A stretch of 64,000 nt of DNA, from positions 1 through 64,000 of the forward strand of contig NZ_CP012543.1 in assembly GCF_004803795.1 (NCBI RefSeq), read 5' to 3'. The position numbers were made by a program, and so were the translations under genes. The DNA is from Campylobacter rectus (GTDB lineage Bacteria; Campylobacterota; Campylobacteria; Campylobacterales; Campylobacteraceae). Within the stretch, counting starts at the first letter, position 1, and every line of letters starts with the position of its first letter. The notes under the pieces are model-generated. The model saw nothing but the letters and a program-made list of their open reading frames with translations, ran no database searches and had not been told where the DNA came from. Of this stretch, positions 20,023-29,608 are shown piece after piece.

Positions 20023-20384
20023 ATGGAATTTATCAAGAAGACTTTTGGCGGGCTTAGCGCGTCTTATTATAGGAGACATCTATTTTTCGGCGCGATTTTT
20101 ATGGCTTTATATATTGCACTTTTTATAGTATGGGCGATAAGCGGGTTTTTACTTATCTTCTCTTGATAGGAAATACCTTTTTGTATCCGTATTCTCGCTT
20201 TGTTTATGAGAGTATCGTGAGCTTCATCTTTGGCGACAACGTCTTTTTCGTAAATGCCGTTTATCTACTGGTTGCTAAATTTATGACGATGCTTATTTGC
20301 TGGAGCTTCGCCGTTTTTATCGCGCCGCTTGGGCTTATTTATCTATATTTTTATCACACGAAAAATAAAACTTTCGACGAGTAG
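20023..20384 (+). pseudogene. Small membrane protein gene with an internal frameshift
   Basis: The first part (ATG at 20023 after TAAGGGG) encodes 47 residues beginning MEFIKKTFGGLSASYYRRHL and one membrane helix, and stops at 20166. An overlapping frame, open from about 20130 to 20384, carries a hydrophobic protein with NTFLYPYSRFVYES and FIAPLGLIYLYFYH. Read together they look like one membrane protein of roughly 115-120 residues with three or four helices, split by a frameshift somewhere between 20130 and 20166. Either the gene is broken, or two small ORFs are used. Function unknown. It sits behind the poly-G promoter tract. Confidence 0.5.
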
Positions 20385-20428
20385 CTTTGTTTGCGGACGG
20401 ACGGCAAGATAAATTTGCGCTCAAAACG

Positions 20429-21328
20429 TTAAAAAACAAACGCCGTCTCTGCTTCGCCGATTTTTACGACCTTGCCTTTGCGCGTCATCACGCCCAAGCC
20501 GTGTTCTATGTCCCACGAGCAGCTAAACTCAAAGCCGATTTTCGCTGTGTCGCCTAGGATATAGATATTTTGCAGCTCCAATAGTTCGCTAAGCTCCTGC
20601 GGCGTGCAGATGCCTGGCATGAAATCGCTTTTCGTCTCGCTCGGATAGTCGTAAATTTTCTGCCATTTTGGGTAGTTTTTTAAAATTTCAGCTAAGATGC
20701 CCGTTAAAATTTCTTCCTGATTTTGCTTTAGAAACTCTAGCGCGTCCGATTGCGCCTGGCTTGGCTCGTCCGTCTCCTCGCCGTCTTCATCTAAAAACGC
20801 GCAGCGAAACTCGCCCTCTTGCTCTAAAGTTTTACCGAAATACTCCAGCCGCAGCGGAAAACTAAAGTCCTCGTATTCCTCATCTTCAAATTTAGGCAAA
20901 ATTTTAGGCTCCGCAAGATGTGCATTAAAAAACTCCGCGACCTTTGGGCTGCGGGTGAAAAGATACTCCTCATTCGCTTCGTAACTTTTGTGCAAAAATT
21001 TAAGCGCCTCCTGCTCTGCGCCGCACTCCAAGCAGCACTCGCCCTTGTAATAATCGCTCACGTAGGGCGGATTTTCATTGCTTCTGGCGTGCTTGTCCAT
21101 CTCGCCTAGCCAGCGCAGCATATTTGGGGTGTCGCCCGCCCATTTGTACTCATTCACCATGCGCGCCGCATAGATGTATGAGGCGTAGATGCGGTATTTC
21201 TCATCGTCCGCCCCCGCCCATTTTGCCTCGATAAAGCGGATAATCTCCGCCTTTGTAATCTTGGATTTTTTAAGCAGCGATCTGTCCAGGAAGATGCCGA
21301 TCTCATCCATTATTTTTTGCGCGTTCAT
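20429..21328 (-). CDS. Hypothetical protein with TPR-like N-terminus and DUF6985-like C-terminus
   Basis: The 299-residue soluble acidic protein has a helical first half with repeat-like periodicity (SDYYKGECCLECGAEQEALKFLHKSY) and a C-terminal domain ending SCSWDIEHGLGVMTRKGKVV, which resembles the DUF6985 domain (a small beta-domain ending in a WDxEHGLGV motif). No catalytic motif is visible. It has a good ribosome binding site (AGGAG 7 bases before the ATG). DUF6985 proteins often occur among polymorphic-toxin immunity or accessory genes; whether that applies here is inference. Confidence 0.65.
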   Translation of the reverse strand: MNAQKIMDEIGIFLDRSLLKKSKITKAEIIRFIEAKWAGADDEKYRIYASYIYAARMVNEYKWAGDTPNMLRWLGEMDKHARSNENPPYVSDYYKGECCLECGAEQEALKFLHKSYEANEEYLFTRSPKVAEFFNAHLAEPKILPKFEDEEYEDFSFPLRLEYFGKTLEQEGEFRCAFLDEDGEETDEPSQAQSDALEFLKQNQEEILTGILAEILKNYPKWQKIYDYPSETKSDFMPGICTPQELSELLELQNIYILGDTAKIGFEFSCSWDIEHGLGVMTRKGKVVKIGEAETAFVF

Positions 21329-21632
21329 TGCTACTCCTTTATAAATTTTTGCCGATCTGCCTTATGATCTAAAAATAATCGCCGAATTTTTCTCTATTTT
21401 TGAAATTTTTATCTTATACGCATCCTTTTTATCGCGATGACAGAGCATTAAATAGGTTGTAAAGTGTAAAATATCTAAAATTTCGGCCCTCAAATTTCTA
21501 TCCTCGATCTTGGTTTGTAGGCAAATTTTTAGAATTTTTTGAAAATTTCTTATAGAAATAGCAAAAATCATAGAGCAAAAACGAAAAACGAGCCGTCGTT
21601 GCCTCTATCTACCTGCGCTCTTAAAAAGGCTA
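21329..21632. other. Intergenic region with no supported gene
   Basis: Contains an open frame on the minus strand (21362-21571, 69 codons) without ribosome binding site or recognisable domain. Nothing else seen. Confidence 0.4.
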
Positions 21633-21737
21633 TCATCGCTTGTGTTCGTCGTTAAAAGCCACCTTTATGAATAGTCCAAGCCCGAGCAATACGACAATGC
21701 TAACAAAAATAATTTGAGCGATATCAAGTGCGGTCAT
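21633..21737 (-). CDS. Tiny single-helix membrane protein coupled to rlmN (34 aa)
   Basis: The ATG overlaps the rlmN stop codon (ATGA), so it is translated by reinitiation. The 34-residue product is almost entirely one membrane helix ([20 protein letters not shown]) with a short charged tail NDEHKR. A small protein gene also follows rlmN in Campylobacter jejuni as I recall, which supports reality. Function is unknown. Confidence 0.65.
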   Translation of the reverse strand: MTALDIAQIIFVSIVVLLGLGLFIKVAFNDEHKR

Positions 21738-22984
21738 TTTTTCTCGGCGTTAGTTAAATTTTGCGTTGCAGCCGCGCTCTCAGGGCTGGTGTTACGGCCG
21801 AGATTAGTTAGCGAAATTTGATTTTTTCTGTCGTTGGTTTTGTTTGTTAGCAAGTTTATGTTAGTCGTTTTTTGTGCTTTCGAGCTTGAAATTTTACTCA
21901 TGTTAGTTCCATCCTGCCTTGAATTTATTTTTTCGCTTCTTTGCTTGAGCTGTCCGCATGCCGCACTGATATCGAGCCCCTTGCTCTGGCGGATCGTGCA
22001 TGTTATGCCGTGAGCGCAAAGATAGTCTTGGAATTTCACCATATCGCTAAGCTCCGGGCGCTCGAATTCACTGCCCTCATGCGGGTTAAAGTAGATTAAA
22101 TTTACCTTCGCCCTGATGCCGTGCAGTAGCCGCACGAGCTTTTTTGCATCGGCGAGGCTATCGTTTAGCCCGCGGATCACGAGATACTCGAACATCACGC
22201 GCTTTCGCATATCGATCGGAAAGCCCCGCACCGCGTCCATCACCGCCTCGATGTTATAGGCCTTGTTTATCGGCATCAGACGGCTGCGCAGCTCGTCCGT
22301 GACGGCGTGTAGCGAGATAGCGAGCAGCACTCCCAGATCCATTTCGCCGAGCTTTTTTATCTGGTTGCCGAGCCCGCTCGTGCTGACGGTTTGGCGGCGT
22401 GGCGAGATAGCCAGTCCGTCGTTTTCGGTCAAAATTTTAACCGCTTTGCTGACGCTAGCGAGGTTGTCAAGCGGCTCGCCCATACCCATATACACGACGT
22501 TTATACGCCGCTCGTAGGGGATTTTGTTCTCTCTTTTTATCCATAAAATTTGACCCACGATCTCGCCTGCAGTGAGGTTTCGCACCAGTCCGCCCTTGGC
22601 CGTGAGGCAAAACGCACAGCCCATCTTACAGCCCACCTGCGAGCTCACGCACACTGTGTAGCGCGCATGGCGGCTGATTTTGCCCTGCTCGTTCGTCTGC
22701 TCCTCCTTCATCGGCAGCAGCACGCTTTCGATCCGCAGTCCATCTTTGAGCTCGAAAAGATATTTGATCGAGCCGTCTGCGCTCTGCTCAAATTTGACGC
22801 ATTTTAGCGGGTCGAAGTAAAACTCTTGCACCAAATTTGCGCGCAAATCCTTCGGCAAATTTAGCATCTCATCAAAACTAGTTGCGTTTTTCTTATATAG
22901 CCACTCGAAAATTTGCTTTGCGCGAAACGGCGGCGAGAGCTGCTCTTTTAGCTCATTTAGCGTAAAATCAAGCAAATTTTTCAA
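21734..22984 (-). CDS. rlmN: Dual-specificity RNA methyltransferase RlmN with extra C-terminal tail
   Basis: Radical-SAM enzyme that methylates C2 of A2503 in 23S rRNA and A37 in some tRNAs. The cluster motif is C119-X3-C123-X2-C126 (GCKMGCAFC); the catalytic C-terminal cysteine is C343 (DISAACGQL). The family normally ends about ten residues later, but here a Ser/Thr/Asn/Lys-rich tail of about 65 residues (352-416) follows with no recognisable domain. It overlaps the upstream nucleosidase-like gene by four bases (TCA/ATG region) and a 34-aa gene downstream, so it is mid-operon. Confidence 0.93.
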   Translation of the reverse strand: MKNLLDFTLNELKEQLSPPFRAKQIFEWLYKKNATSFDEMLNLPKDLRANLVQEFYFDPLKCVKFEQSADGSIKYLFELKDGLRIESVLLPMKEEQTNEQGKISRHARYTVCVSSQVGCKMGCAFCLTAKGGLVRNLTAGEIVGQILWIKRENKIPYERRINVVYMGMGEPLDNLASVSKAVKILTENDGLAISPRRQTVSTSGLGNQIKKLGEMDLGVLLAISLHAVTDELRSRLMPINKAYNIEAVMDAVRGFPIDMRKRVMFEYLVIRGLNDSLADAKKLVRLLHGIRAKVNLIYFNPHEGSEFERPELSDMVKFQDYLCAHGITCTIRQSKGLDISAACGQLKQRSEKINSRQDGTNMSKISSSKAQKTTNINLLTNKTNDRKNQISLTNLGRNTSPESAAATQNLTNAEKK

Positions 22985-23826
22985 ATGATTTCCTTTTGTT
23001 TTAAATATTTTTCGAGCTCTTTTTTGGCTCGCTCGTGGTTTTTAACAAAATCGGTATGCGCGTTTTCGTCGCAAAAATTCGTCGCTACAAATACGCCGTA
23101 AGCGGGGATTTGAAATTTTTGCGCGACTTTAAGGACCGCGAAAAATTCCATATTTTCTAAAAAATATCCACGCGCAAAAAGCCTGTGGGCTAAATTTTGA
23201 TCGGTGGTGATGAAATTTGAGGAATTTACCTTGTATGTTCCACGTGGAACACTCGAATCAATCTCCCATTCTATCGGTGAATAGCTTCTGTTTTCTAGGC
23301 TTGAAATTTCGATATTTGCTGCGATCGAGCTCTCGTAAATTTCAAAAATTTCGCCCTCTTTATATAGCCCCGCCGAGCCTACAAAAATGATTTCGCTCGG
23401 CAGTGCGTTTAAAATTTTATCCGGATTTTGAGAGGATTTCACGCTTTGTAAAACGGGCAAATTTATCAAATTTAGCCTTTTATCGGCCTGTGCCGTTGCC
23501 GTTAAAGTCGGTAAATTTAGCTCTCCCTCAGGCTGCCTATCTGCCGTAAAATTTGATTGATTTAATCCACGCTCGCTCATAAAATCCCGGCCGTATCTAT
23601 CGCTGCCGTATCCGCTCGTCATAGCTCGTTTTTGCAAAAGTGCAGTTAAATTCATGCTCATATCCACCAGCCCTACGCCCATTGGTAGCGCGAAAGGAAA
23701 TATCTCGTTTTGCCCCGCTGAAATAATCACGATTTGCTCTTTTTGTTCGCTAAATTTGAGCTCAAATTCATAGTCTGACCTCGATACCGTTTTGTCTGAG
23801 ATAGGTTTTAAGCGCTTTAATCTCAA
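22981..23826 (-). CDS. Nucleoside phosphorylase/hydrolase-like protein
   Basis: Similar in layout to MTAN/futalosine-hydrolase type nucleosidases: VIISAGQNE at the start of the fold, [19 protein letters not shown] and a C-terminal [15 protein letters not shown]...ATNF segment, where the conserved Met-Glu binds ribose in this superfamily. Residues about 70-120 form a low-complexity insert that interrupts the fold. Start uncertain: the ATG at 23826 overlaps hisF by 59 bases, while the domain itself starts near residue 27. Substrate unknown; futalosine (menaquinone pathway) is one possibility. Confidence 0.7.
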   Translation of the reverse strand: MRLKRLKPISDKTVSRSDYEFELKFSEQKEQIVIISAGQNEIFPFALPMGVGLVDMSMNLTALLQKRAMTSGYGSDRYGRDFMSERGLNQSNFTADRQPEGELNLPTLTATAQADKRLNLINLPVLQSVKSSQNPDKILNALPSEIIFVGSAGLYKEGEIFEIYESSIAANIEISSLENRSYSPIEWEIDSSVPRGTYKVNSSNFITTDQNLAHRLFARGYFLENMEFFAVLKVAQKFQIPAYGVFVATNFCDENAHTDFVKNHERAKKELEKYLKQKEII

Positions 23827-24643
23827 TCTCTCTAAAGTGAAAGATCGACGCCGCTAGGCATGCGTCCGCACCTGCTAAAAATGCGTCCTTGAAGTGCTCC
23901 ATTTTGCCCGCGCCGCCGCTTGCGATGACGGGGATGTCAAGCGTGCTAAAAATATGCGTCAAATTTAACTCAAAGCCGTTTTTAACGCCGTCGCAGTCCA
24001 TCGATGTGAGTAAAATTTCGCCCGCGCCACGCTCCTGCGCCTCTTTCGCCCAAGCAAGCGCGTCCCTGCCGGTGTCCAGCCTACCGCCGTTTATAAACAC
24101 GCTATAGCCGCAAGGCTCGCTGTTTTCAGTTAAAATTTCATCCTGCAAGCTGCGTGAAGTCTCTCCAAAATTCTGTGCTTTATTGCGTAAATTTGCGTTC
24201 AAATTCCGTGTCGCGTCGCGTAAATTGCCGCTTGAATTTCGTTTCGCGTCGATTGCGACGACGACGCATTGCGAGCCGAATTTATTCGCCGCCTCGTCTA
24301 TCAAATTCGGATTTTTTATCGCGGCGGAGTTGAGGCTTATTTTGTCGCAGCCGACGTTTAGCAGGCGAGAGATGTCATCGATCGTGCGGATGCCGCCGCC
24401 CACGGTCAGCGGGATAAAAAGCTCGCGCGCGACCCGTTCCACGACGTCCACGATCGTATCGCGCCCCAGATGCGACGCCGTGATGTCGAGGAAGCACAGC
24501 TCGTCCGCGCCCTCCTCGTTGTAGCGTTTGGCGACTTGCACCGGATCGCCCGCATCCACGAGACCTACGAAATTTACGCCCTTTACGACGCGCCCGTCTT
24601 TGACGTCGAGGCACGGGATTATACGTTTTGCAAAATGATTCAT
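23768..24643 (-). CDS. hisF: Imidazole glycerol phosphate synthase cyclase subunit HisF, with an internal insert
   Basis: Cyclase of histidine biosynthesis, acting with the glutaminase HisH on PRFAR. The (beta/alpha)8 barrel motifs are intact: [13 protein letters not shown] (catalytic Asp12), GGGIRTI, VVAIDAK (catalytic Asp132), LLTSMDCDG and ASGGAG. Between AIDAK and [10 protein letters not shown] there is an insert of about 40 residues (136-178, rich in Asn, Arg, Ser), where usual HisF has only a few; usual length is about 250 against 291 here. Other his genes are not adjacent. Confidence 0.94.
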   Translation of the reverse strand: MNHFAKRIIPCLDVKDGRVVKGVNFVGLVDAGDPVQVAKRYNEEGADELCFLDITASHLGRDTIVDVVERVARELFIPLTVGGGIRTIDDISRLLNVGCDKISLNSAAIKNPNLIDEAANKFGSQCVVVAIDAKRNSSGNLRDATRNLNANLRNKAQNFGETSRSLQDEILTENSEPCGYSVFINGGRLDTGRDALAWAKEAQERGAGEILLTSMDCDGVKNGFELNLTHIFSTLDIPVIASGGAGKMEHFKDAFLAGADACLAASIFHFREIEIKALKTYLRQNGIEVRL

Positions 24644-24902
24644 CGCTCTTTCTTTAGCTAAAATTTGGCTTGATTTTAGCTAAATTTGACTTATCTAATC
24701 ATTACGTAAGATATTTTTGGGTAAAATCGGCGAAATTTTAGGAAAAATAAAGCAAAATTGCGCCCAAAACGGATGTGTTTAACTCCTCGTTGCATACCTA
24801 AAAAGCGGCCGTGTAAAGCCAAATAAGCGGCAGTAGTAACAACGAAGTAGAGCTGGACGGCTTATGGCGGCGAAAAAGCTTTGTCGCTCTTATGGAATAA
24901 AA

Positions 24903-25766
24903 ATGGAAAGCATTAAAGCAAAAAAGCGCTTCGGACAAAATTTTTTACAAGACGAGGCGACGTTAAACAAAATCATCCAAGCGATCCCCAAAGATACGCA
25001 AAATATAGTCGAGATTGGGGCTGGCTTAGGTGATTTGACATTTAGAATTTTGCGGATTTGCGGCGTAACTAGCTACGAGATAGATACCGAGCTTTTTGCG
25101 TTGCTGCAGAAAAAATTCGCAAACGAAATTCAAAACGGACGATTGAAACTTTTTTGCAAAGACGCGTTAGTGCAGTGGGATGAAAGCGGCCTAAGCGATG
25201 AGCCGTATTTTTTAGCGGCAAACCTGCCCTATTACGTCGCTACGAAGATGATCCTAAGCGCGGTCGAAGACGAGAGATGTCGCGGCATGGTCGTGATGAT
25301 ACAAAAAGAAGTCGCGCTTAAATTTAGCGCAAAAAGCGGCGATAGAGATTTTAGCTCTTTGGCGATTTTGGCCTCGCTTCAAGGCAGTTGCGAACTACTT
25401 TTTGACGTGGATGCGAGCTGCTTTAACCCGCCGCCGAAGGTAACTTCCTCGGTCATAAAACTGCAAAAAAGTAAAAATTTGATAGGCGAAACAGGCGTAT
25501 TTAAGAGCGAATTCGAATACGAAAAATTTAAAATTTATCTCAAAATTGCCTTTAATGCGCCTAGAAAAACGCTGATGAGAAATTTAAGCCAAGGCTTTGA
25601 AAAACCTAAAATAGAGCGGATTTTTAGCCTACTAAATTTGAGCGCAAATATCCGTCCGCACGAGCTAAATGTCGATCTTTATCTAGAAATATTTAAAAAT
25701 TTAAAGGAAGATAATGAACGACAAAAACGAAGAAAAAGCGGTGGTCTCTCAGGGCAAGAGCAATAA
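24903..25766 (+). CDS. rsmA: 16S rRNA dimethyladenosine transferase (KsgA/RsmA)
   Basis: Dimethylates A1518 and A1519 of 16S rRNA during small-subunit maturation. Motifs in order: KKRFGQNFL, the SAM-binding VEIGAGLGDLT, and the catalytic NLPYYVAT, followed by the C-terminal helical domain with FFNPPPKVTSSV-type FNPPPKV. The start at 24903 (MESIKAKKRFGQ) is preferred over an in-frame ATG at 24864 because homologues begin there, though neither has a strong ribosome binding site. The 3' end overlaps rnj by 53 bases. Confidence 0.93.
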   Translation: MESIKAKKRFGQNFLQDEATLNKIIQAIPKDTQNIVEIGAGLGDLTFRILRICGVTSYEIDTELFALLQKKFANEIQNGRLKLFCKDALVQWDESGLSDEPYFLAANLPYYVATKMILSAVEDERCRGMVVMIQKEVALKFSAKSGDRDFSSLAILASLQGSCELLFDVDASCFNPPPKVTSSVIKLQKSKNLIGETGVFKSEFEYEKFKIYLKIAFNAPRKTLMRNLSQGFEKPKIERIFSLLNLSANIRPHELNVDLYLEIFKNLKEDNERQKRRKSGGLSGQEQ

Positions 25767-27864
25767 AAAGCGCAGATTTCGCCCGAAAAATAAAAATAAA
25801 CAAGAAGATTTAGACCAAAATATGCAAAACGGCGAGCAAAAAGCCAGCCAAAGCGTGATAGATAATTTCTTTTTAGAACCTTTTGACGGCGGCGAACAGC
25901 ACGCGCAAAACGGCGAACAAACTAACGCTAACAAACAAAACGGCAAGAAAAATCGTGGCAAAAACAACAAACAAAACACCCAAAATAGTGCGCAAAGTGA
26001 AAATAAAAACACTAACAAACAAGCCGCTAACGCCGAAAATCAAACAGGCGAAGCTAAACAAAAAAAGCAAAAAAAACCGAAGAAAAATTTACCCGCTAAG
26101 CTAAGCGGCAACGAGCAGTGGCAGCAAGATATAGCTAGCGCTATGGAGGCGAACAAAGCCGTCCATGAACTGCGTCTCGAGCCGATGAAATACCTAAACT
26201 CGACCGATCACAGGATCCGCGTCACGCCTCTTGGCGGACTAGGCGAGATCGGCGGAAATATGACGATATTTGAGACCGACACGAGCGCGATCATCGTGGA
26301 TATCGGTATGAGCTTTCCTAGCGAGAGTATGCACGGCGTGGATATCCTGATCCCCGACTTTGACTACGTTCGCAAGATAAAAGACAAGATAAAAGGCGTC
26401 ATCATCACGCACGCCCACGAGGATCATATCGGCGCGGTGCCCTACTTTTACAAAGAGTTTAAATTTCCGATTTACGCCACGCCGTTACCGCTCGGTATGA
26501 TAAATAACAAATTTGAAGAGCATGGGCTAAAGCAGGAGCGTTCGCTTTTCCGCTCGGTCGAAAAGCGCAAGCCGTATTTGATAGGGGATTTTGAGGTCGA
26601 GTGGATACATATCACTCACTCTATCATCGACGCTAGCGCGCTTGCTATCACGACAAAGGCGGGCACCATCATCCATACGGGCGACTTTAAGATCGACCAC
26701 ACGCCGATCGACGGCTACCCAACAGATCTTGGTAGACTCGCATACTACGGCGAGCGCGGCGTGCTGTGCCTCATGAGCGATAGCACGAACAGCTATAGAG
26801 AGGGCTTTACTAAAAGCGAAAGCAGCGTGGGCAAGACCTTTGACGCGATATTTTCCAAAGCCAAAGGCCGCGTGATAATGAGCACGTTTAGCTCCAACAT
26901 CCACCGCGTCTATCAGGCGATTGATTGGGGACTAAAATACAACCGCAAGGTCTGCGTCATCGGCCGTAGCATGGAGCGTAACCTCTACACGGCGATGGAG
27001 CTTGGCTATATCAAGCTTGATAAGAAAATTTTCATCGACGCAAACGAAGTCGGCAAATTTAAAGATAACGAAGTGCTGATCGTCACCACCGGCTCTCAGG
27101 GCGAGACGATGAGCGCGCTATACCGAATGGCTACCGACGAGCACAAATATATAAAAATAAAGCCGACCGATCAGATCATCATCAGCTCAAAGGCGATCCC
27201 GGGTAACGAAAGCAGCGTCTCGACGGTGCTAAATTTCCTCATCAAATCAGGCGCTAGCGTCGCGTATCAGGACTTTAGCGAGATACACGTGAGCGGTCAC
27301 GCCGCACAGGAAGAGCAAAAGCTGATGCTGCGCCTAATAAAGCCTAAATTTTTCCTCCCGGTCCACGGCGAATACAACCACATCGCAAAGCATAAAGAAA
27401 CGGCCGTAGCCTGCGGCGTGGACGAGCGAAACATCTACCTGATGAGCGACGGCGATCAGATAGAAATTTGCCAAAAATATATGAAGCGCGCCAAGACGGT
27501 AAAAACGGGCAAGGTCTTTATCGATAACCAAATTAACAAGCAAATTTCAGACGACGTTGTGATCGATAGGCAAAATTTGGCCGAAGCGGGCGTCGTGATG
27601 ATCATCGCGCAAATTTCCCGTCACGGCGCTAAGCTTATAAACAAGCCTCGCGTCATCAGCTACGGACTCGTGGGCGATAAGCAAGACGGCGAGTTTAGAA
27701 AAGAGATGGAGGGCGTGCTGGAGCAGTATCTAAGCAACGTCAAGGAGGAGCTTTTAAAAGACGGCAGGATGCTCGAGGGGCAGGTGCGCCAGGTCATCCG
27801 AAAACATATCTTTAGAAAAGTTAAAAAGTATCCGACCATCGTGCCGATCATTTACCTGATGTAA
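25714..27864 (+). CDS. rnj: Ribonuclease J
   Basis: Metallo-beta-lactamase/beta-CASP ribonuclease, the major mRNA-degrading and rRNA-processing exo/endonuclease of this phylum. The zinc motif THAHEDHIGAVPYF is at about 230-243, with HTGDFK, GSQGE and the C-terminal HVSGHA beta-CASP motifs. Residues 1 to about 145 are a low-complexity Asn/Lys/Gln-rich extension, as also reported for Helicobacter RNase J. The start inside ksgA is supported by AAGGAAG 6-12 bases upstream. Overlap with ksgA suggests coupled translation. Confidence 0.95.
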   Translation: MNDKNEEKAVVSQGKSNKKRRFRPKNKNKQEDLDQNMQNGEQKASQSVIDNFFLEPFDGGEQHAQNGEQTNANKQNGKKNRGKNNKQNTQNSAQSENKNTNKQAANAENQTGEAKQKKQKKPKKNLPAKLSGNEQWQQDIASAMEANKAVHELRLEPMKYLNSTDHRIRVTPLGGLGEIGGNMTIFETDTSAIIVDIGMSFPSESMHGVDILIPDFDYVRKIKDKIKGVIITHAHEDHIGAVPYFYKEFKFPIYATPLPLGMINNKFEEHGLKQERSLFRSVEKRKPYLIGDFEVEWIHITHSIIDASALAITTKAGTIIHTGDFKIDHTPIDGYPTDLGRLAYYGERGVLCLMSDSTNSYREGFTKSESSVGKTFDAIFSKAKGRVIMSTFSSNIHRVYQAIDWGLKYNRKVCVIGRSMERNLYTAMELGYIKLDKKIFIDANEVGKFKDNEVLIVTTGSQGETMSALYRMATDEHKYIKIKPTDQIIISSKAIPGNESSVSTVLNFLIKSGASVAYQDFSEIHVSGHAAQEEQKLMLRLIKPKFFLPVHGEYNHIAKHKETAVACGVDERNIYLMSDGDQIEICQKYMKRAKTVKTGKVFIDNQINKQISDDVVIDRQNLAEAGVVMIIAQISRHGAKLINKPRVISYGLVGDKQDGEFRKEMEGVLEQYLSNVKEELLKDGRMLEGQVRQVIRKHIFRKVKKYPTIVPIIYLM

Positions 27865-27873
27865 GGGCGCAAA

Positions 27874-28833
27874 ATGAGCGATACAATCAAAATAGCCGCT
27901 AACGTGCTAAAAACGGAAGCTAACGAGCTAACGAGAAATGCTGAGATTTTAGACGGCGAATTTGAAAAAGCGGTTGAGGTTTTATACAAAACCAAAGGCA
28001 AAGTCGTAGTCACGGGCGTGGGCAAGAGCGGACACGTGGGCGCCAAGATAGCCGCGACGCTTGCTAGCACGGGCACGCCTAGCTTTTTCATGCATCCGAC
28101 CGAGGCGATGCATGGCGATCTGGGTATGATCGGCAAGGACGATACGCTGCTAGCTATCAGCTTTAGCGGCGAGAGCGAGGAGCTAACCAAAATCCTACCT
28201 CACGTGCAGCGTTTCGGCGTACCGATAGTTGCTATGGCGAGGGATAAATTTAGCACGCTGGGTAAATTTAGCGACGCCTTTGTGAAGCTTGACGTTAGTA
28301 AGGAGGCTTGCCCGCTAGACGCTGCACCGACTAGCTCGACTACGCTAACGTTAGCCTTGGGCGATGCGTTAGCCGTTTGTCTGATGGAAAAGCGCGGATT
28401 TAAAAAAGAGGATTTTGCAAATTTTCATCCCGGCGGAAGCCTCGGCAAGCGGCTATTTTTAAAAGTAAAAGACGTGATGAGAAGCGAAAAATTACCGATA
28501 GTTCGCTGGAATGCGAGCTTAAAGCAGGCGATCGACACTATGACGCACGGCAAACTCGGTACCGTCCTCATCGTCGATAAAGACGGGGTTTTAGACGCGA
28601 TCTTAAGCGACGGAGACCTTAGGCGCGCGCTGATGAGAGAGGACTTTGATCTAAACGACGCTGCGATCAAATACGCGACGCTAAAGCCAAAAGAGTTAAA
28701 CGATAAAGAGATGTTGGCGATCGATGCGTTAGCGCTCATCGAGCGGCACAAGATACAGCTCCTGGCCATCGTAGAAAACGGCGTGCCCGTCGGCGTTCTG
28801 CACATCCACGACCTTGCAAATTTAGGACTATAA
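27874..28833 (+). CDS. kdsD: Arabinose-5-phosphate isomerase (KdsD/KpsF family)
   Basis: Converts ribulose 5-phosphate to arabinose 5-phosphate for Kdo, the inner core sugar of lipopolysaccharide. Layout: SIS sugar-isomerase domain (VVVTGVGKSGHVGAKIAATLASTGTPS near 44-70, then the AISFSGESEEL loop) followed by two CBS domains (from about residue 205). Length 319 is standard. It follows rnj by 9 bases and precedes an rRNA pseudouridine synthase by one base, so all three are likely one operon. Confidence 0.92.
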   Translation: MSDTIKIAANVLKTEANELTRNAEILDGEFEKAVEVLYKTKGKVVVTGVGKSGHVGAKIAATLASTGTPSFFMHPTEAMHGDLGMIGKDDTLLAISFSGESEELTKILPHVQRFGVPIVAMARDKFSTLGKFSDAFVKLDVSKEACPLDAAPTSSTTLTLALGDALAVCLMEKRGFKKEDFANFHPGGSLGKRLFLKVKDVMRSEKLPIVRWNASLKQAIDTMTHGKLGTVLIVDKDGVLDAILSDGDLRRALMREDFDLNDAAIKYATLKPKELNDKEMLAIDALALIERHKIQLLAIVENGVPVGVLHIHDLANLGL

Positions 28834-28834
28834 A

Positions 28835-29608
28835 ATGCAAAAAAGCAGACTAAATAAATTTATATCGCATAACACGAGTTATTCGCGTAGAGAGGCCGAC
28901 GAGCTCATAAAGCAGGGCAAAGTTAGCATAAACGGCCGCGTCGTTAGCGAGCTGGCTACTAGCGTTAGTGATGAGGATAAAGTAAAAATAAACGGCCGCA
29001 TAGTGAGGCTAAAAAAAGAATTTACCGTGATCGTATATCACAAACAAAAAGGCGAGCTGGTTAGTAAAAAAGACGACCGCGGACGCAAAACGATCTATGA
29101 TAGTTTGGACCGACAGTTTGCTAAATTTGTTAGTATCGGGCGACTTGACTATGCTAGCGAGGGGCTACTTTTACTAACGGACGCCCCGGCGATCGCAACT
29201 GCGCTTATGAACAGCGACGTAGAGCGCGAATATTATCTAAAGGTAAAAGGCGAGATAACGCCGGAGGTGATAACGGCGATGAACGAGGGCTTTTTCGCTG
29301 CGGATGCCACCAAGGGCGCGCATGCTAAAACCGCAATAAAATCAATGGAATTTAGGCCGTTTTTGGACTATAAAATTTTTGGCTCAAGCGGCGGTTTTAC
29401 GAAGCTAAAAGTCGTGATAAACGAGGGACAAAACCGCGAACTACGCCGCTTTTTCGGATATTTCGACCTTGAGGTGATGGATCTAAAACGCGTTAGTTTC
29501 GGTCGCGTAGATCTTGGCATGCTAAAGCCCGGCAAATGGCGATATTTTGAAAACGGCGAATACGAAGCGTTGAGGGATTTTTTGAAGGTTAATAACGTTA
29601 GATACTAA
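28835..29608 (+). CDS. RsuA/RluB-family rRNA pseudouridine synthase
   Basis: N-terminal S4 RNA-binding domain (RLNKFISHNTSYSRREADELI) and a catalytic domain with GRLDYASEGLLLLTD, the RsuA/RluB/RluE/RluF active-site motif with the conserved aspartate, and GQNRELRRFFGYF near the end. The rRNA target (16S or 23S) cannot be decided by eye; RluB-like is most likely. It starts one base after kdsD. Confidence 0.88.
   Translation: MQKSRLNKFISHNTSYSRREADELIKQGKVSINGRVVSELATSVSDEDKVKINGRIVRLKKEFTVIVYHKQKGELVSKKDDRGRKTIYDSLDRQFAKFVSIGRLDYASEGLLLLTDAPAIATALMNSDVEREYYLKVKGEITPEVITAMNEGFFAADATKGAHAKTAIKSMEFRPFLDYKIFGSSGGFTKLKVVINEGQNRELRRFFGYFDLEVMDLKRVSFGRVDLGMLKPGKWRYFENGEYEALRDFLKVNNVRY

Noticed and set aside
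21362-21571. 69-codon frame upstream of the 299-aa gene
   Set aside because: No Shine-Dalgarno site, no domain and poor codon pattern.
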